Notes: generated by a model not told the origin, from the sequence alone. Positions 36,659 to 47,181 are shown, counted from the first letter of the stretch. The stretch is DNA of 64,000 nt from Thalassolituus oleivorans MIL-1 (GCF_000355675.1 NC_020888.1:3678001-3742000); one strand, 5' to 3'. Program-made: numbers and translations.

Positions 36659-36676
36659 TGTCTATTCAATTAGACA
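36659..36676. promoter_or_regulatory. 18-base palindrome upstream of ectR
   Basis: TGTCTA and TAGACA form perfect 6-base arms around TTCAAT. It lies 47 bases before the ectR start in the ectA-ectR gap. Size and symmetry fit a MarR-family dimer site, so self-control by EctR is plausible but unproven. Confidence 0.45.
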
Positions 36677-36722
36677 CATCAATTGAGCCGCAATGGTGAT
36701 CCGAAGAGGATCAGGAGTAAGC

Positions 36723-37292
36723 ATGACCGCAAATATTTCGTACTCTATAGATAAGAAAACCGCTAAAATACCCACTCCGCCAATTTCTAAAGCCTACAAA
36801 GACGATATGAATCGATACGATGAAGTGTTGGTATCCCTGCGCCGCATTATCCGTGCAACGGATATGCACTCGAAAAAGTTAAGTAAGATCTCTGGGCTAA
36901 CATCCCCGCAACTACTGATATTGCAGACATTGCGTTTACATTCAGAGCTGACGGTGGGCGAGTTGGCGCGGAAAATTAGTCTGTCACAAGCAACCGTGAC
37001 CACCATTATTGATCGCTTAGAAAAGCGTAATTTTGTGAAACGCGAACGCGGTAGCGTCGATAAACGCAAAGTATTTGTCTATCTCACTCCAGAAGCAGAC
37101 ACAGCGTTGTTAAATGCACCCAAGCCCCTGCAAGAAAGCTTTGTGCAACAATTCCAAGATCTGCGCGACTGGGAACAAACTATGATACTCGCGGCTCTTG
37201 AACGAGTAGCGCATATGATGGATGCCCAACATATTGATGCATCCCCTGTGCTTGATCTCGGTCAGCTAGACCGAATTGATCCGAGTCATTAA
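36723..37292 (+). CDS. ectR: MarR family regulator EctR
   Basis: The 189-residue product starts at ATG 36723 with AGGAG 5 bases upstream; an earlier in-frame start lacks such a site. It is a winged-helix MarR protein: SGLTSPQLLILQTL, ELARKISLSQATVTTIIDRLEKRNFVKRERG as the helix-turn-helix and wing, then KRKVFVYLTPEA. MarR proteins divergent from ectA are known as EctR in methylotrophs and halophiles, where they repress ect genes at low salinity. The intergenic repeats and palindrome here give it likely targets. Confidence 0.9.
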   Translation: MTANISYSIDKKTAKIPTPPISKAYKDDMNRYDEVLVSLRRIIRATDMHSKKLSKISGLTSPQLLILQTLRLHSELTVGELARKISLSQATVTTIIDRLEKRNFVKRERGSVDKRKVFVYLTPEADTALLNAPKPLQESFVQQFQDLRDWEQTMILAALERVAHMMDAQHIDASPVLDLGQLDRIDPSH

Positions 37293-37489
37293 GTGAGCCA
37301 ACCTGCTTGCATTAACATCTTTGCTCGCCGAGGTGAAAGCCAAGGCGAGCAGTTACAACAAGTTCCGTTATAATCCTATCCACTGATTTTATTCAGTACC
37401 CACGTTAATTTGGGCGTGGAAGCCAGAGGGGTATTCCTTCTCCTATGGACGTATTACCTGCCCGCTACTGTTTTCTAATGGAGAATTCT

Positions 37490-38668
37490 ATGACCGACGT
37501 CGTTATTGTTGCCGCTACGCGCACCGCTATTGGGTCTTTCGGCGGCTCACTCGCCGGTATTCAGGCGACCGATTTAGGTGCTTTGGTAATACGAGCGTTA
37601 ATGGAAAAAACCGGCATTGCTGGTGAAGAGGTCAACGAAGTATTGATGGGCCAAGTGCTCACCGCTGGAGTAGGGCAAAACCCCGCGCGCCAAGCGGCAA
37701 TTAAGGCTGGATTGCCAGCAACGACCTCAGCAATGACGATCAACAAGGTATGCGGCTCGGGCTTAAAAGCATTGCACCTCGCAGCACAAGCCATTGCTTG
37801 TGGTGATGCCGACCTGATTATTGCTGGCGGCCAAGAATCCATGTCGAATGCGCCTCACGCTCTACCAAACTCACGTGATGGTCAGCGCATGGGCCCTTGG
37901 ACTATGGTTGATACTATGATTGTTGATGGCTTGTGGGATGCATTCAACGATTACCATATGGGTATCACCGCAGAAAACATTGCCTGCGAATATGATATTA
38001 GCCGTGAAGAACAAGACGCTTTTGCCGCGGCCTCGCAGAGCAAAGCATTGGCCGCCATTGAGGCCGGTCGCTTTGTTGATGAAATCACCCCCGTCTCGAT
38101 TCCACAGCGTAAAGGCGACCCTATCATTTTCGCCACCGACGAAGGCCCACGCGCTGGCATCACCGCAGAGAAGCTAGGCGGTATGCGTCCAGCCTTCAAA
38201 AAAGACGGCACAGTAACCGCTGGTAACGCCTCGTCACTCAATGATGGCGCAGCGGCGGTAATGCTCGCTAGCAAAGAAAAAGCAGAAGCCTTAGGGTTGC
38301 CGATTTTAGCGACCATCAAAGCATACGCTAACGCCGGTGTTGACCCGAAAGTCATGGGCACAGGCCCAATTCCTGCGACGAAAAAATGCTTACAAAAAGC
38401 CGGTTGGAGCGTGAGCGATTTAGACCTCATCGAAGCCAACGAAGCCTTTGCGGTACAAGCCTTATCAGTGAACAAAGGTTTGGAATGGGATGCTGAAAAA
38501 ATTAATGTTAACGGCGGTGCTATTGCTCTTGGCCACCCAATTGGAGCGTCAGGCTGCCGTATTCTCGTAACCTTACTGCACGAAATGATTCGTCGCGATG
38601 CACACAAAGGCTTGGCCACTTTATGTATTGGTGGCGGTATGGGAGTGTCGCTGGCGATTGAACGCTAA
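37490..38668 (+). CDS. Acetyl-CoA C-acetyltransferase (thiolase)
   Basis: The 392-residue thiolase starts at ATG 37490, with GGAG 6 bases upstream; an earlier start adds 15 residues. The nucleophile Cys88 is in [10 protein letters not shown], the His is in [11 protein letters not shown], and the second Cys is in [11 protein letters not shown]. This is the biosynthetic AtoB/PhaA type, condensing two acetyl-CoA or cleaving acetoacetyl-CoA. With PHA depolymerase 4 kb away, a role in polyhydroxyalkanoate turnover is possible, but no phaB or phaC is visible. A terminator follows. Confidence 0.95.
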   Translation: MTDVVIVAATRTAIGSFGGSLAGIQATDLGALVIRALMEKTGIAGEEVNEVLMGQVLTAGVGQNPARQAAIKAGLPATTSAMTINKVCGSGLKALHLAAQAIACGDADLIIAGGQESMSNAPHALPNSRDGQRMGPWTMVDTMIVDGLWDAFNDYHMGITAENIACEYDISREEQDAFAAASQSKALAAIEAGRFVDEITPVSIPQRKGDPIIFATDEGPRAGITAEKLGGMRPAFKKDGTVTAGNASSLNDGAAAVMLASKEKAEALGLPILATIKAYANAGVDPKVMGTGPIPATKKCLQKAGWSVSDLDLIEANEAFAVQALSVNKGLEWDAEKINVNGGAIALGHPIGASGCRILVTLLHEMIRRDAHKGLATLCIGGGMGVSLAIER

Positions 38669-38692
38669 GAATGAAGCACATCGATATCCAAT

Positions 38693-38719
38693 AAAAACGG
38701 GGCTTATAGCCCCGTTTTT
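38693..38719. terminator. Terminator after thiolase
   Basis: AAAAACGGGGCT pairs with AGCCCCGTTTTT around TAT, 25 bases after the stop. Confidence 0.92.
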
Positions 38720-38831
38720 ATTTCCTATTTATTTTGACAATTAACCTCAACAAACTTCACGTTTACTGTGGCAGTTTTCCTCAATGCCTCTTAAGCTGAG
38801 TGGATCAAAATTCCACGCGAAGGACAGCTTT

Positions 38832-40487
38832 ATGACTTCTGCTTACACCGTGCCCGGTCAGATGATGACCCAGCCTTTAATTATTTCTGATTTACTCGAA
38901 TATGCAGCGATGCATCACGGTTCGCACGGGATTGTTAGCCGACGTTTAGAAGGCGATATTCATCAATATACGTATCGCGATGCCTTAGCTCGCAGTAAGC
39001 AGTTAGCCAATGCATTAATCTCGTTGGGTGTTCAGCCTGGTGACAGAGTGGCGACGCTGGCGTGGAATGGCTATCGCCATTTTGAGTGCTACTACGGGAT
39101 ATCCGGTATTGGTGCTATCTGCCATACCGTAAATCCACGTTTATACAGCGAACAAATTGAATACATCATTCAACACGCTGAAGACTGCTACGTGTTTTTA
39201 GATGCTTGTTTTGCTCCATTACTAGAAACCATTGCTGACAAGCTTACATCAGTGAAGGGCTTCATCTTGATGATCGATGAAGACAAGATGCCGCCAACAA
39301 CACTACCCAACGCGCAAAACTACGAAACCTTACTAGCCGCAAACAGCAGCGAATATATATGGCCGCGTTTAGACCACGATAGCGCCGCCTGCTTATGCTA
39401 CACGTCCGGCACGACTGGCAACCCTAAAGGGGTTTTATACTCACAAGGATCTACCGTGTTACATGCGTATGCGAGTCGTAACCCTGATGCATTATGCGTA
39501 GGTGCCGACAGTGTCGTCATGCCTGTGGTGCCCATGTACCACGTATGCGCATGGGGTATGCCTTATATCGCACCAATGTCCGGCGCAACGTTAGTACTGC
39601 CAGGCGAAGGCATGGATGGCCCCGACCTATACGAGCTAATTAATTACGCCAAAGTCGATTTAATGCTCGGTGTGCCGACTATTTGGTTGCGTTTAGTCGA
39701 TTATTTAAAAGCTAATAAACTCAGCATTCCGTCGGTTAAAACGGTTGGTGTTGGCGGCTCTGCCTCGCCACGTTCACTGGTTGAAACCTTAGATAAAGAT
39801 TTTGGCATTTATTTATTGCCGATTTGGGGCATGACAGAAACCTCACCATTGGCAACACTAGGTGCACCGACAAAAGCCATGCAGTCGATGACCGATGATG
39901 AACGCTATCGCTTGCAAACCACCGCCGGTAAGCCGATGTTTGGTTTTGAAATGGAAATATTTAACGACGACGATGAACCGCAACCACACGATGGTAAAAG
40001 TCGCGGCTATTTACGCGTACGCGGCCCTTGGGTATTGAGCAGCTACTACAAAGTAGATAAAGCCGACTCTTTTTTCATTGATGCAAATGGAAAGTCTTGG
40101 TTCGATACTGGCGATATTGCCGTGATTGATGCCAATAGTTATTTGCAAATTGTGGACCGCGCCAAAGACGTGGTGAAATCTGGCGGAGAATGGATTTCTA
40201 GTATTGATCTAGAAAATGCCGCCGTTGGTCATCCATGCGTGAAGGAAGCTTGCGTCATTGGCGTACGGCATAAAAAATGGGACGAACGACCACTACTATT
40301 TTTAATCAAAACCGACGATGGCGATGTCAGCAAAGAAGAAATTTATACTTTCTTAGAACAGCACGTGGCGAAATGGTGGTTACCGGATGATATTTTATTT
40401 GTCGATGAACTACCGCATACCGCAACAGGCAAGCTGCAAAAACGAACCCTGCGAGATGAATACATCGACTATTTAATTAAAGATTAA
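38832..40487 (+). CDS. AlkK-like medium-chain acyl-CoA synthetase
   Basis: The 551-residue product starts at ATG 38832, with AGGA upstream. The AMP-binding loop is [15 protein letters not shown], followed by [12 protein letters not shown], the WGMTETSP motif, WFDTGDIA and the C-terminal [13 protein letters not shown] and [14 protein letters not shown] segments. It resembles AlkK of alkane-degrading Pseudomonas, with the same GQMM N-terminus, pointing to medium-chain fatty acids. It activates fatty acids for beta-oxidation. Exact chain length cannot be read from sequence. It is monocistronic and converges on an MFS gene. Confidence 0.93.
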   Translation: MTSAYTVPGQMMTQPLIISDLLEYAAMHHGSHGIVSRRLEGDIHQYTYRDALARSKQLANALISLGVQPGDRVATLAWNGYRHFECYYGISGIGAICHTVNPRLYSEQIEYIIQHAEDCYVFLDACFAPLLETIADKLTSVKGFILMIDEDKMPPTTLPNAQNYETLLAANSSEYIWPRLDHDSAACLCYTSGTTGNPKGVLYSQGSTVLHAYASRNPDALCVGADSVVMPVVPMYHVCAWGMPYIAPMSGATLVLPGEGMDGPDLYELINYAKVDLMLGVPTIWLRLVDYLKANKLSIPSVKTVGVGGSASPRSLVETLDKDFGIYLLPIWGMTETSPLATLGAPTKAMQSMTDDERYRLQTTAGKPMFGFEMEIFNDDDEPQPHDGKSRGYLRVRGPWVLSSYYKVDKADSFFIDANGKSWFDTGDIAVIDANSYLQIVDRAKDVVKSGGEWISSIDLENAAVGHPCVKEACVIGVRHKKWDERPLLFLIKTDDGDVSKEEIYTFLEQHVAKWWLPDDILFVDELPHTATGKLQKRTLRDEYIDYLIKD

Positions 40488-40518
40488 CATCCGTCGTTTT
40501 AGTAAAAGCTACTAGAGA

Positions 40519-41829
40519 TCATTCGACCTCTGGTAGCCGCACTGCCATCCAGCTTCCTGCGACGCCCATCACCGACAAAATCAAAATAACGCCGCTTAAA
40601 CCGATAATGGGAGTCAAGCTACCAACACCCCCAACAAGTAATAAAACCACGCCAATAATGGTATTACTGATGGACACATAATCGGTCCGTTGATTACCCT
40701 CAGCCATATTCACGACATAGGTTTTACGTCCCAACCGCACACCTTGATGGGCAACGCTTAAGACAAAATACAAGCCCGGCAATAACCACAAACTTGCTAG
40801 CCAAGGTTGTGCTAACGACTCGCATGCTACGACGAGCAAGCCAACAAGTGCCGCCATCAAACCTGATGAAATCATCACACGACGACTAGAAGTATCGGCG
40901 AAACGCCCCCAAAACGGCCCAGAAAATAAACTCGCTGCACCACTTGCCATCAAAAACAACGCCATAATACCGATACTTGCGCCGATATTTTGTTGCGCCA
41001 TTACAACGATAAAAGGTGCGCTTAATGCAGAGCACAATAATAATGAGCGGGTTAATACAAAGTGGCGGAAGCGTACATCTGTTTGCATAAGCGATAAGCG
41101 CTTAAACGCTTGCAAAAGACCATTGCGTCCGCCATCAACTTCACCTGCCTGCTCCTCCACACCCGCATAAACTATGGCTGCTAGCCCCCACAAAATTGCA
41201 GCACCAACAAAACCTAAGACATACATACCGACGTCAGAGTTATCACTAAGGCCTAATGCCAAGGCCGCGCCCATCGCCAGCGTAATTAAGCCCGCACCAC
41301 TTGCCGACCAGCCATTCAAACTGCCACGCTGCGACTTAGGAATGGTTTTACCCAGCACATCTTTCGATGCAACAGAATTTAATCCACGAGCCAAACTAAA
41401 GATCACCAATAAGCCAATCACCAACCAACCGGCCAAGCTGCCTTCCAGTCGCCAAGCGACCAAAGCAATACCGAGGACGGCCATCGCTTGCAATATACTA
41501 CCGACCACCCAAACCCACTTTCTCACCGGCATTCTTCTTATAACGCTAGCAATTGCTAATTGCGGCAGTAAAGATCCCGATTCGCGAATAGGCACTAACC
41601 ACCCCAACAAATAAGCCGGTGCACCAATGGTTTGCATCACCCAAGGTAACGTGATTTTTGGATTAATGAGCGCATCGCCCAGTTTCGATAGGAATAAACT
41701 GAGTAACATTTTAATAAAGTTACCCGGCGCTTCTTTGCACGCTTCGGTTCCAATTGTTTCGCAAGCGCGTGCGTCCTCTTCATTAACGAGCTTTTCATAT
41801 AGCTGCGACGACAATGATTTATTCGCCAT
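40519..41829 (-). CDS. Major facilitator superfamily transporter
   Basis: The 436-residue protein has about 12 hydrophobic segments in two halves of six, with a charged loop near residues 225-250 (GVEEQAGEVDGGRNG). The segment GPFWGRFADTSSRRV in the second half is an MFS inter-helix loop. About 30 hydrophilic residues precede the first membrane segment. The substrate is not apparent. It starts at ATG 41829, after the PHA depolymerase terminator. Confidence 0.9.
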   Translation of the reverse strand: MANKSLSSQLYEKLVNEEDARACETIGTEACKEAPGNFIKMLLSLFLSKLGDALINPKITLPWVMQTIGAPAYLLGWLVPIRESGSLLPQLAIASVIRRMPVRKWVWVVGSILQAMAVLGIALVAWRLEGSLAGWLVIGLLVIFSLARGLNSVASKDVLGKTIPKSQRGSLNGWSASGAGLITLAMGAALALGLSDNSDVGMYVLGFVGAAILWGLAAIVYAGVEEQAGEVDGGRNGLLQAFKRLSLMQTDVRFRHFVLTRSLLLCSALSAPFIVVMAQQNIGASIGIMALFLMASGAASLFSGPFWGRFADTSSRRVMISSGLMAALVGLLVVACESLAQPWLASLWLLPGLYFVLSVAHQGVRLGRKTYVVNMAEGNQRTDYVSISNTIIGVVLLLVGGVGSLTPIIGLSGVILILSVMGVAGSWMAVRLPEVE

Positions 41830-41893
41830 GTTTTACCTACTCGTTGTTAATTTAGATCAGAGTTTACCTGTTTTCGACTAGATTTTGCGCCCA

Positions 41894-41920
41894 TAAAAAA
41901 ACCACCCGAAGGTGGTTGCT
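41894..41920 (-). terminator. Terminator of the PHA depolymerase gene
   Basis: AACCACC and GGTGGTT form a stem around CCGAA, with a run of A on the plus strand (41895-41901) that becomes a U run on the minus transcript. Confidence 0.85.
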
Positions 41921-41937
41921 TTATGGTGCATGCGGTT

Positions 41938-43158
41938 TTATGAATGCTTTTGCATGAAGGCTTTCACTTGCGGAGCAATGCTTTCACGGTACTTTCGACC
42001 ATTGAAAATACCATAGTGACCGACGCCCGGCTCTTCCAGATGCACTTTTTTAGTCTTTGGAATTGAACTGCAAAGTTCAAGGGCACAAGACGTTTGACCT
42101 CTGCCGGTGATATCGTCCAACTCGCCTTCAATTGTCATTAACGCCATGTTTTTAATATCTTTCAGGTCAATCGGCTCGCCACGATATTCCATCGTGCCTT
42201 TTGCTAATTTCTGATCAATAAACACTTTACGAATCGTATCCAGATAATATTTAGCCGGCATATCCATCACCGCTAAGTACTCGTTATAAAATTCGCGATG
42301 CGCTTCAGCACTCTCGCCATCACCTTTAATTAAGTCGTTATAAAATTTAAAGTGCTTATTGACATGGTTATCCATATTCATCGACATAAAGCCCGACAGT
42401 TGAATAAAACCCGGATAAACCATCTGCCCTTTACCAACAAATTCCTGAGGAACGCGGCAAATTACATTGTCTTCAAACCACTCTAAATCTTTACCACCAG
42501 CATAATCGTTTACTTCCGTAGGACTGATGCGGACGTCAATTGGGCCGCCCATTAGGGTCATAGTTTTAGGTAAATTTTCGTCTCCGCGCTTAGACATCAC
42601 ACTGGCGGCAACCAAAGCCGGAACGCATGGCTGACAAACGGCCAATACGTGGGTATCTGGACCTAAATGAGCCATAAACTCCATCAGATACTGAACATAA
42701 TCATCAAAGCTAAATTCACCCTCAATCCGCGGAACATCGCGAGCATTTTTCCAATCGGTAATGTACACCTCATGATCCGGCAAAAACTCTCTAACAGTAC
42801 CACGCAACAAGGTTGCGAAGTGCCCAGATAGAGGCGCCATGATCAATACTTTAGGATGTTTCAAACCACGCGCTCGGCGGCGGAAATGCACTAAATTGCA
42901 ATACGGTTTCTCAACCGCATTGACATATTCTATGCCGACCTCTCGCCCATCGATTTCAGTGGTGTCTAAAAACCATTCTGGCTTTTCGTAGTAATCAGTT
43001 AAACGCTCAACGAGTTCCATTGATGCTCTGAATGTACGGAGAAACCAAGATGAATTTAACGGGCTTAAAGGAAAGTAAAACATCTGCCGCGATTGTCGTG
43101 CCATTACATGCATAGGACGCATGACATTCATTATCTGTGCGTTAATTTTATAAAGCAT
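41938..43158 (-). CDS. phaZ: Intracellular polyhydroxyalkanoate depolymerase PhaZ
   Basis: The 406-residue product matches the short-chain intracellular PHA depolymerase family. The nucleophile Cys lies in LAVCQPCVPALVA, a lipase-like box with Cys in place of Ser. LMGGPIDVRISPTEVN is a further family block, and the His is in EEPGVGHYGIFNGR near the C-terminus. It degrades stored PHB granules to hydroxybutyrate units. No signal peptide is present, in line with granule turnover. It is monocistronic, ends in a terminator and has about 280 bases upstream with no other gene. Confidence 0.95.
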   Translation of the reverse strand: MLYKINAQIMNVMRPMHVMARQSRQMFYFPLSPLNSSWFLRTFRASMELVERLTDYYEKPEWFLDTTEIDGREVGIEYVNAVEKPYCNLVHFRRRARGLKHPKVLIMAPLSGHFATLLRGTVREFLPDHEVYITDWKNARDVPRIEGEFSFDDYVQYLMEFMAHLGPDTHVLAVCQPCVPALVAASVMSKRGDENLPKTMTLMGGPIDVRISPTEVNDYAGGKDLEWFEDNVICRVPQEFVGKGQMVYPGFIQLSGFMSMNMDNHVNKHFKFYNDLIKGDGESAEAHREFYNEYLAVMDMPAKYYLDTIRKVFIDQKLAKGTMEYRGEPIDLKDIKNMALMTIEGELDDITGRGQTSCALELCSSIPKTKKVHLEEPGVGHYGIFNGRKYRESIAPQVKAFMQKHS

Positions 43159-43438
43159 GGGGCACCACCTGTTGCTGAAAAGACCTAAGGCCTCTGATAT
43201 TCCTGTAATGATTCTGAGCTTAGCGCATTCACGGCACTTTGCGCTCGAATCTCTGCTTCGACGCCAAATCCTGTTCGACGTTCTTGACGATTTGTTTCAC
43301 ACCGTTGTAACACTGAGACAAAAGTGGTCACAGCCAATCTCATCATGGCCTGTATTGCCAACCGAATGGCACTATTAGCCACGCATTCAATGAGTATTTC
43401 TTCTATCCTGTTATTTAAACAATAATTAAGAAACCACT

Positions 43439-43798
43439 ATGACTCACCCAGATAAGCAAAGCGACCAGCGCTTTAGTACATTTGCAGAATTCTACCCCTA
43501 CTACTTAGCCGAACATGGCAATCCAATCTGCCGCGGACTGCATTATGTCGGTTCAGCAATTGCCTTGGGAGTGCTGCTGTACTGCCTTGTAAGCGGTAAT
43601 TACATAATGCTGCCATTAACATTACTAGCAGGCTATGGCTTTGCTTGGATTGGCCACTTTTTCTTTGAACACAATCGTCCTGCGACGTTCATTTATCCAC
43701 GCTGGAGCTTTATTGGGGATTGGGTAATGTTAAAAGACTTTTTGACAGGCCAATTACCACAAAAATTAGCAGCCTTTAAAGCACCGCCACGCGATTAA
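43439..43798 (+). CDS. Mpo1-like (DUF962) membrane protein
   Basis: The 119-residue product has the DUF962/YGL010w layout: FAEFYPYYLAEHGNPICRGLHYVGSA, two membrane segments (about 35-50 and 56-75), then WIGHFFFEHNRPATF and a short tail with GDWVMLKDF. Yeast Mpo1 is an alpha-oxygenase of 2-hydroxy fatty acids; bacterial members are uncharacterised. The conserved His residues of the family are present. Single gene, preceded by a 280-base gap. Confidence 0.85.
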   Translation: MTHPDKQSDQRFSTFAEFYPYYLAEHGNPICRGLHYVGSAIALGVLLYCLVSGNYIMLPLTLLAGYGFAWIGHFFFEHNRPATFIYPRWSFIGDWVMLKDFLTGQLPQKLAAFKAPPRD

Positions 43799-43865
43799 GC
43801 GGGCGGGGCATTTAATTGCTAACGCATGTCCGCAATATTTAGGGAGTTGGCGCGAATCTAAAAAT

Positions 43866-45242
43866 TTAGTGGCGAGAAATCCTATCAAGCGATAGCTGAA
43901 AGGAACCAAAGCTTAACTCTCCACGAGATTGCATACGGAGCATCAACCACCAGACGATGCCACCGGCCAATAAATTTCCCAAAGCAGCACCAATTAGCAA
44001 ACCGCGTACACCATCCAGTTGTAAACCAATGACAGCGCCCAACACATAAAACACAAATAGCCTTACCGTGTTTAACACCATCGAAATCACGGTTCTTTGC
44101 AATGAGTTCAAGGCCGCGTTTACACATAACACTATCCCCATACCTATGTAACCCAAAGGCAACCAGTGTAGGTACATAACGGTAACTTTCACCACCTCAG
44201 CATCCTCCGAAAAGAGCTGCGCTAGCGGTTCTGCTACTAGCCATAACACAGCGCAAATACTGAGTTGCGCGATAACAACTAATCGCAGGCTGTAATTCAT
44301 AACCAACCAAATACGATCATCATTACCAGCCGCATGATTCTGAGCGATAAAGGCCGGAAGCGTCGCCGTCAGGGCTAAAACTAACGACAAGAGGAAAGAG
44401 TCAAAGCGCATACCAACGCCAAAACCGGCAACAGCTGCCTCGCCCGAATTAGCAATCATAGAAAGCAAGATGGCACCAGCCACAGGCACTAGTAGATTGG
44501 TGATCATTGCTGGAATTCCCAGCTCAAGCAGCCGTCGCCACAAGGCCAGCATTTGTTTCAGTGTTAACTCCACAAATGACACATAACCCTGGCGAATTTG
44601 TTGCTGCATAATGACACCTAAAACAATGGCCCAGCAAATCCCGCTTGCCAAAGATGCACCGCCAATGCCCATTGCAGGAATTGGCCCCAAACCAAAAATA
44701 AGCAATGGATCAAGCATGGCATTGAGCATAGCGGCGGCCAACATCATCAATGACGGTAACTTAGTGTTGCCCATTGCTCGCAACGAGGCATTTTGCATCA
44801 TGAGCGCCAGCAGAAGAATCGATCCCGGCCACCAATACACCATGTATGCCCAGATTTCTGGCAACAACTCGGCATCGGCACCCATCGCCCTAAACAAAGC
44901 ATCATGATTGAGTACTCCAATAAGCCAAAGCACTGTACCCAAAACAAAACTCAACATTAGGCCGGAGGTTAGCGCCCGTCGCAGGCTCAGTGTGTCGTCA
45001 ACACCCACTGCTCTAGCGATCAATGCCGACAACGCTATGCCTAAGCCAATCGCCATATTGCTGATCACCATAGTCACTGGCTGAGCAAAACTGACGGCTG
45101 CCAGACTTGTCGTACCGAGCAAGCTAACAAACCACGCATCGACGAGACTGAAGAACATCATCGCCAAAATACCAATAATCATTGGGCGTGTGAGTTGATG
45201 CAACGTAGCCGCAATTGGCCCACCTAGAATAGCGTTTCTCAA
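43866..45242 (-). CDS. MATE family efflux transporter
   Basis: The 458-residue protein has about 12 membrane segments in two similar halves. The family features are the early GILAMMFFSLVDAWFVSLLG segment, SALIARAVG, LFRAMGADAELL and, in the second half, FIAQNHAAGNDDR. MATE proteins export drugs or metabolites using Na+ or H+ gradients. The substrate is unknown. Single gene, divergent from a solute-binding protein. Confidence 0.93.
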   Translation of the reverse strand: MRNAILGGPIAATLHQLTRPMIIGILAMMFFSLVDAWFVSLLGTTSLAAVSFAQPVTMVISNMAIGLGIALSALIARAVGVDDTLSLRRALTSGLMLSFVLGTVLWLIGVLNHDALFRAMGADAELLPEIWAYMVYWWPGSILLLALMMQNASLRAMGNTKLPSLMMLAAAMLNAMLDPLLIFGLGPIPAMGIGGASLASGICWAIVLGVIMQQQIRQGYVSFVELTLKQMLALWRRLLELGIPAMITNLLVPVAGAILLSMIANSGEAAVAGFGVGMRFDSFLLSLVLALTATLPAFIAQNHAAGNDDRIWLVMNYSLRLVVIAQLSICAVLWLVAEPLAQLFSEDAEVVKVTVMYLHWLPLGYIGMGIVLCVNAALNSLQRTVISMVLNTVRLFVFYVLGAVIGLQLDGVRGLLIGAALGNLLAGGIVWWLMLRMQSRGELSFGSFQLSLDRISRH

Positions 45243-45444
45243 AGTTTGGCTTACCTTGTTATTTTAAAAGCGTTTACACAACCGGCTGGATGACCCTACT
45301 TTATACGATCTTGCGACTGATCGAGTGACGCAATTAGATCACCACAGGTAATTCTTTGTCCCTTTTATGTAACCCCTCCTCCCAAGCCATCAGATGTGAT
45401 CTATCTTTTAACTATTATTCTTATCAGCTCGTCCGGAGACACTC

Positions 45445-46230
45445 ATGAAGTGGTTCACCCCCATGCTGTGCATGCTCAGTATCAATAGCACCTGTCAAGC
45501 CGACACGATCACCCTCAGGGCCGATGAATGGTTCCCAGTAAATGGCGATCCGCAAGCCGAACATCGCGGCTATATGATTGATATAGCTACAAAAATCTGG
45601 GAATCTCACGGACATAGCGTCGATTACCAGATCATGCCATGGGAGCGTGCAATCGAAGAAACACGTTCTGGGCAAGTCGACTGTATTGTCGGTGCTTATG
45701 TCGAAGATGCGCCCGATTTCGTCTTCCCAACATCGGCATTGGGGATGGACGAAAGCCATTTCTTTAGCCTTAGTAAAAACAATTGGAAGTTCCACGGCAT
45801 CAACTCCTTGAAGCAAGTGCGCCTAGGCGTTGTCGGCGGCTATGCCTACGATGAAGGCCCGCTTGATGCCTACATAGAAAAATATGAAAACAGCAGTCGC
45901 GTACAAATAATGAAGGGCAATAACGCCCTAGAGCAAAACATCAAAAAACTGATATCTGGGCGTATAGATTCGATTGTTGAATCACCCATGGTAATGAAAG
46001 CCAAACTCAAGAAAATGGGTCTTCATCTAGACATTCAAGACGTAGGAACCATTGGCGATCCAACCCCAATGTACATAGCCTGCTCGCCGCAAAATCCAAA
46101 TTCGAAAGAGTACGTTGAGCAATTATCAGCAGGCATAGACGAGCTGAGAATAAATGGCGAACTGCACAAGATCCTCAGCCACTACGATATCGACGATTGG
46201 GAAGTATCTATTGTTAGTAACAACAAATAG
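45445..46230 (+). CDS. Periplasmic solute-binding protein, family 3
   Basis: The 261-residue product has a signal peptide ending near residue 19 (STCQA). An SBP_bac_3 domain follows, with ADEWFPVNG near the N-terminus, GYMIDIATKIWESHG, MPWERAIEETRSGQVDCIVG and DSIVESPMV. Such proteins bind amino acids or similar solutes, but many orphan versions of this short type lack a transporter. No ABC permease or ATPase is nearby, so it may act alone or as a sensor partner. GGAG lies upstream of ATG 45445. Confidence 0.88.
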   Translation: MKWFTPMLCMLSINSTCQADTITLRADEWFPVNGDPQAEHRGYMIDIATKIWESHGHSVDYQIMPWERAIEETRSGQVDCIVGAYVEDAPDFVFPTSALGMDESHFFSLSKNNWKFHGINSLKQVRLGVVGGYAYDEGPLDAYIEKYENSSRVQIMKGNNALEQNIKKLISGRIDSIVESPMVMKAKLKKMGLHLDIQDVGTIGDPTPMYIACSPQNPNSKEYVEQLSAGIDELRINGELHKILSHYDIDDWEVSIVSNNK

Positions 46231-46382
46231 ATCTGCATGAACTTTTTCTGTGCATAGCATTCCAACTGCGGTCGCAATTTTGACCGCAGACGCCATCAAA
46301 CCCTCCCCAAGGCCCATGGTTGCACTTGTAACAGTGGATGGTTATTCTGCGCCCACATATTTTTACGCGCAGAGAGGAAGCT

Positions 46383-47096
46383 ATGCTGAAGCAAACAACC
46401 CTACTGGCTGCCCTATTGGCAACTCCGTTCGCCGTCATGGCTGCTGAAGAACAAGGACCTTGGACTGGTGCCGCAGAACTTGGAACTATTTTCACCTCAG
46501 GCAACACCGAAACCCAAAGTATCAATGGTAACTTCGGCGTAAAACACGACGGTGAAGTATGGGATTCGGAACTTAAGCTACAAGCTTTAACCAGTAAGGA
46601 AGACGGTACAACATCGAAAGAAAAGTACAGCGGCCTAGTGCAGTTCGATCGCAACTACACTGAGCACTCTTACTTGGCTATTGTCGCTCAGCAAGAACGC
46701 GCGCGCTTTAGTGGTTATACTTATCAGTCGACCATATCAGCTGGTTACGGTTATCGTATTATCAATGAAGATAATATGGAGCTGGATGCTGAAATCGGTC
46801 CTGGTTACCGTCGTGACAAGCTCGAAGCAACGGATGAAATCCAAGAAGAAGCTATTGGTCGTTTCGCACTGAGCTACAATTGGACCATTCGTGAAGGCGT
46901 TAAATTCGTTGAGTTATTTTCAGTAGAATCTGGCGACAGCAACACCATCTACAAGTCAGAAACCGGTTTACAAAGCCAAATCAATGGCAGTCTTGCCACT
47001 AAGCTGACCTACAAAGTGAAGTACGTTGAAGAAGTACCAGCCGACAAAGAAAACACCGACAGCGAATTTGGTGTGACACTGGTTTACAGCTTCTAA
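46383..47096 (+). CDS. DUF481 (YdiY-like) outer membrane protein
   Basis: The 237-residue product starts at ATG 46383, with AGAGGAAG upstream; an earlier in-frame start at 46338 is less likely. Residues 1-19 are a signal peptide ending in VMA. The DUF481 hallmark is GTIFTSGNTETQSINGN, then alternating beta strands to a C-terminal Phe (VTLVYSF), typical of an outer membrane barrel. The family is a salt-induced or envelope porin-like group of unknown role. A strong terminator follows. Confidence 0.9.
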   Translation: MLKQTTLLAALLATPFAVMAAEEQGPWTGAAELGTIFTSGNTETQSINGNFGVKHDGEVWDSELKLQALTSKEDGTTSKEKYSGLVQFDRNYTEHSYLAIVAQQERARFSGYTYQSTISAGYGYRIINEDNMELDAEIGPGYRRDKLEATDEIQEEAIGRFALSYNWTIREGVKFVELFSVESGDSNTIYKSETGLQSQINGSLATKLTYKVKYVEEVPADKENTDSEFGVTLVYSF

Positions 47097-47136
47097 GCAA
47101 AATCCCAGTTGTTGGGTTTTCACCGAAACTGAACAC

Positions 47137-47168
47137 AAAAAAGGCCGACATCAATGTCGGCCTTTTTT
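47137..47168. terminator. Terminator between DUF481 and Spy-like genes
   Basis: AAAAAAGGCCGACA pairs with TGTCGGCCTTTTTT around TCAA, shared by two convergent genes. Confidence 0.93.
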
Positions 47169-47181
47169 TGTTGCTGTTCGA

